A stretch of DNA of 64,000 nucleotides, taken from JANSWP01 sp041941305 (GTDB lineage Bacteria; Bacteroidota; Bacteroidia; Chitinophagales; Saprospiraceae). Under the pieces are notes generated by a model that saw only the letters and a list, made by a program, of their open reading frames with translations, made no database searches and was not told the DNA's origin. Of this stretch, positions 61,616-64,000 are shown piece after piece (the stretch's first letter is position 1; each line of letters begins with the position of its first letter). The stretch lies in the NCBI GenBank assembly GCA_041941305.1, contig JBGTQJ010000047.1, positions 5,824-69,823 on the forward strand. The letters are read 5' to 3'. The position numbers and the translations under genes were made by a program.

Positions 61616-63907
61616 ATGAAAGCCATAACCTGTCTTCTTCTTTCGTTTCTGACCTTTTCTATTTTTTCACAACAATTAAACTTTGGTACTAAATGGGCAG
61701 TGGTAGTTGGTGTTTCAGATTATCAATATGAAGAAATTCCAGATCTTGAATATGCTCATAAAGATGCTGAAGCTTTTTCCGCATTCCTAAGAACCGAAGC
61801 TGGTGGAAATATTCCTGAAGAAAATATTAAATTATTAACCGAAGAAAAAGCAACTAATGGTCAATTTATTATAGCCTTAGATTGGTTGTTAGATGTAAGC
61901 AGGGAAGGGGATGAAGTCCTTATTTATTTTAGTGGACATGGAGATGTAGAAAAAAAATTATTGAATCAGCCGGGGTATTTGTTGTTATGGGATTCTCCTC
62001 CTCGTAGTTATATGCTGGGAGCCATGTCGATTTATAATTTACAGCAAGTGATAAGTACTCTTTCACTTGTTAATAAAGCTAAGGTTATCATAGTTTCCGA
62101 TGCTTGTAGGTCTGGGAAATTGGCTGGTAGTGATCAAAATGGACCGCAGATAACTAATGCCAATTTGTCAAAACAATTTGCAAACGAAATCAAAATCCTT
62201 TCTTGTCAGCCAGATGAATTCAGTGTGGAAGGGAAAGAATGGGGCGGAGGTCGAGGAGCCTTTAGCTATCATTTGGTGGATGGGCTCTATGGTCTTGCCG
62301 ATAATAACTCAGATTCTGAGGTCAACCTTTTGGAAATTGGGAGATACCTTGAAGATCATGTTACTCCACAGGTTGCCCCCATTTCTCAAAATCCAATGAC
62401 ACTTGGGAATAAAACGGAAAAAATTTCTATTGTAAATGAGGAATTATTAGCGTCGAGAAAAAAACAGACTCCATCCCTTTCACAAATTGGTAAAAAAGGC
62501 TTTGATGATGAAATTTTGGCAAATGTGGATACTGCTGTTGTTGAACTTTATCATGCTTTTCAAAAGACTTTGGAAAACAAGCAATTTTTCAGTCCTGCCA
62601 ATACTTGTGCAGATACCCTGTATGCTCAACTTAGTACAATTGAGGAATTGAAACCACTCCAAAACTATATGCGGCGAAATTACGCAGCTGCTCTTCAGGA
62701 TGATGCGCAACAAATGATCAACCGAATGGTAATTGAACCGGAAAAAGAAATGAGGACCTGGTATTCGCCCCGCAATTGCAAACGAGTTTATGGCCCATAC
62801 CCCAGGATGTTGGAACGGGCAGCTGAATTATTGGGAAAGGACCACTATATGTACAATATTCTACAGGCGCGCAAATATTTTATTGAAGGAGGCATTCAAT
62901 CCTTACAAAGCTTTATTTGGGGCTATAGCAAAAATGGAGCATTGGCATTGGAAAAATTCAGACAATCCTTAAAATGGCAACCTGATGCAGCTCATACCTA
63001 TTTGTGGATGGGAATGAATTTTGGAGAAAATCTAAAAAATCCCGATTCTTCAAATCATTATTTGGACAAAGCCATTGATTTGAGTCCCACATGGTTATTG
63101 CCTTATTATTGGAAGGTTATTTTCTATTCAAAACGCAGGGAATTTGACAAGGCGAAAACAATTTTGGATAAAATAACCACTCTGGATAGCACAAATGTGA
63201 TTGTTCACAACAGCTGGGGAAAGTGGTACATTTGGCAAAGCCGATATGAGGAATCCCTAAATGCTTACAATAAGGCTTTGTCTTTTGATTCAAGTTCCCT
63301 GACTGCAAAAATGTACAGAATGTGGGCTTTGGGATTTTTGGATAAAGAGGAAGAAGCCATTCGTGAATTTAATGAAGTGATGAAGCAGGATACTACCATT
63401 CCTGTACCATATTACCATATGGGTCAAATGTTCTATAGAAAAAGAGACTACAAAAAAGCCATCCATTACTTATCCTCAACGCTTAGAACAAATTCCGCCT
63501 TTTTACCGGCATTTTCCCTATTAGGGGATGCATTGATTCAGGAGAAACGTTTTGATGAAGCTGAACAAGTTTTGAAAAAAGGTTACAATGTGGATTCAAC
63601 ATACATGCCCCTTCTCAATGCACTGGGAGGGGTTTATTTCAGCAAAAAAATATACGATAAGGCGGAATTCTATTACAAAAAAGCCATAGTCGAAGACGAT
63701 GCTTTTATGGAACCTTATTACAATCTAGCCTGCGTTTATTCATTGACTTTGCAAATTGAAAATTCACTCACGTATTTGGAATCTGCAATTGAGAGGGGAA
63801 TGAAGTTTTATAATTACATGCAAAAAGATGAATATTTAAAGAATCTGAGGGAACGGTCTGAGTTCCAGGATTTGATGAAGAAATATTTTCAGGATAAGGT
63901 TAAGTGA
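61616..63907 (+). CDS. Secreted metacaspase-like peptidase with TPR array
   Basis: A 763-residue protein. The signal peptide ends at FSQQ (about 19). The caspase-fold domain (25-265) starts WAVVVGVSDYQYEEIPDLEYAHKDAEAF, with catalytic His108 in YFSGHGD and Cys164 in VSDACRSGKL. A helical linker follows, then at least seven TPR-like units from about 430 to 740 (HTYLWMGMNFGENLKNPDSSNHYLDKAIDLSP, IVHNSWGKWYIWQSRYEESLNAYNKAL, NALGGVYFSKKIYDKAEFYYKKAI). Bacterial metacaspases cut after basic residues and serve signalling or stress roles; the N-terminal signal places this one outside the cytoplasm. The partner protein is unknown. Confidence 0.93.
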   Translation: MKAITCLLLSFLTFSIFSQQLNFGTKWAVVVGVSDYQYEEIPDLEYAHKDAEAFSAFLRTEAGGNIPEENIKLLTEEKATNGQFIIALDWLLDVSREGDEVLIYFSGHGDVEKKLLNQPGYLLLWDSPPRSYMLGAMSIYNLQQVISTLSLVNKAKVIIVSDACRSGKLAGSDQNGPQITNANLSKQFANEIKILSCQPDEFSVEGKEWGGGRGAFSYHLVDGLYGLADNNSDSEVNLLEIGRYLEDHVTPQVAPISQNPMTLGNKTEKISIVNEELLASRKKQTPSLSQIGKKGFDDEILANVDTAVVELYHAFQKTLENKQFFSPANTCADTLYAQLSTIEELKPLQNYMRRNYAAALQDDAQQMINRMVIEPEKEMRTWYSPRNCKRVYGPYPRMLERAAELLGKDHYMYNILQARKYFIEGGIQSLQSFIWGYSKNGALALEKFRQSLKWQPDAAHTYLWMGMNFGENLKNPDSSNHYLDKAIDLSPTWLLPYYWKVIFYSKRREFDKAKTILDKITTLDSTNVIVHNSWGKWYIWQSRYEESLNAYNKALSFDSSSLTAKMYRMWALGFLDKEEEAIREFNEVMKQDTTIPVPYYHMGQMFYRKRDYKKAIHYLSSTLRTNSAFLPAFSLLGDALIQEKRFDEAEQVLKKGYNVDSTYMPLLNALGGVYFSKKIYDKAEFYYKKAIVEDDAFMEPYYNLACVYSLTLQIENSLTYLESAIERGMKFYNYMQKDEYLKNLRERSEFQDLMKKYFQDKVK

Positions 63908-64000
63908 AAGAAGAGTTATTAAGACAAACTGCAGCGGTTCAACCGCGTATGTGTTTAGCGTGCTTTTTTAGTATTTTTTTGAAATTTATATCTTTGTTAA
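63908..64000. other. 3' flank with a short hairpin
   Basis: GCGGTT and AACCGC (63933-63945) make a short stem, with a T-rich stretch from about 63964. It may be a weak terminator of the metacaspase gene. The window ends here. Confidence 0.35.

Overview
The window looks like chromosomal DNA of a free-living, probably aquatic member of the Bacteroidota, most likely near the Saprospiraceae/Lewinella group. This rests on the low GC content, the C-terminal type IX secretion (T9SS) sorting domains on several secreted proteins, hybrid two-component proteins with AraC-type output domains, SusD-free secreted mosaic proteins (FG-GAP, HYR, beta-helix, Calx-beta), a bacillithiol-type redox protein (YtxJ), a DUF4369/TlpA-type thioredoxin and a metacaspase-TPR protein. 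The genus is inference. There are two runs of Ns (25819-25916 and 46085-46093), both in repeats.

Layout. 1-4.6 kb: a hybrid sensor/AraC regulator (cut by the window edge) divergent from a beta-helix protein. 4.6-5.6 kb: decayed tandem repeats, then a structured RNA with a pseudoknot and a terminator just ahead of a five-gene operon (endonuclease V, DUF1801, unknown, secreted S51 peptidase, MOSC) to 8.4 kb. 8.4-17.3 kb: a slipin, a cluster of perfect palindromes, and purine genes purK, purE and purL interleaved with a lipoprotein and a thiol-disulfide protein. 17.7-27.6 kb: a second hybrid regulator followed by a giant secreted mosaic protein. 27.9-30.5 kb: mutS. 31-33.8 kb: an exosortase H system (IPTL-CTERM substrate, XrtH, partner membrane protein). 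33.8-37.2 kb: tocopherol-cyclase-like protein, a small membrane protein, and an SRPBCC protein divergent from an AraC regulator. 37.4-42 kb: truncated T9SS protein, EEP-family enzyme, CotH-like protein, methylmalonyl-CoA mutase small subunit and biotin carrier. 42-47 kb: a tocopherol-methyltransferase-like enzyme, an esterase pseudogene, and an arsR/arsM pair with two identical palindromic operators; then mdh. 47-52 kb: membrane protein, M1 peptidase, small lipoprotein, YtxJ, MnmD. 52-55 kb: gene-poor DNA with tandem hairpins, a second slipin and a Y RNA. 55.6-64 kb: YkgJ-type protein, multicopper oxidase, alpha-amylase, metacaspase-TPR protein.

The most striking observation is on the minus strand at about 54.96-55.03 kb. 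It holds a complete set of tRNA parts (T arm, acceptor, D arm, anticodon stem) in circularly permuted order, with the two acceptor strands joined by a short loop. This is the design of bacterial YrlA-type Y RNAs, the tRNA-mimicking partners of Ro60. It lies upstream of a slipin gene, and no Ro60 gene is visible in the window. Other signals worth attention are the riboswitch-like RNA at 5.35-5.62 kb, the XrtH system whose sorting signal is followed by extra membrane segments, 21-bp-spaced direct repeats that look like AraC operators, the ars operators, and several families of long inverted repeats between genes.
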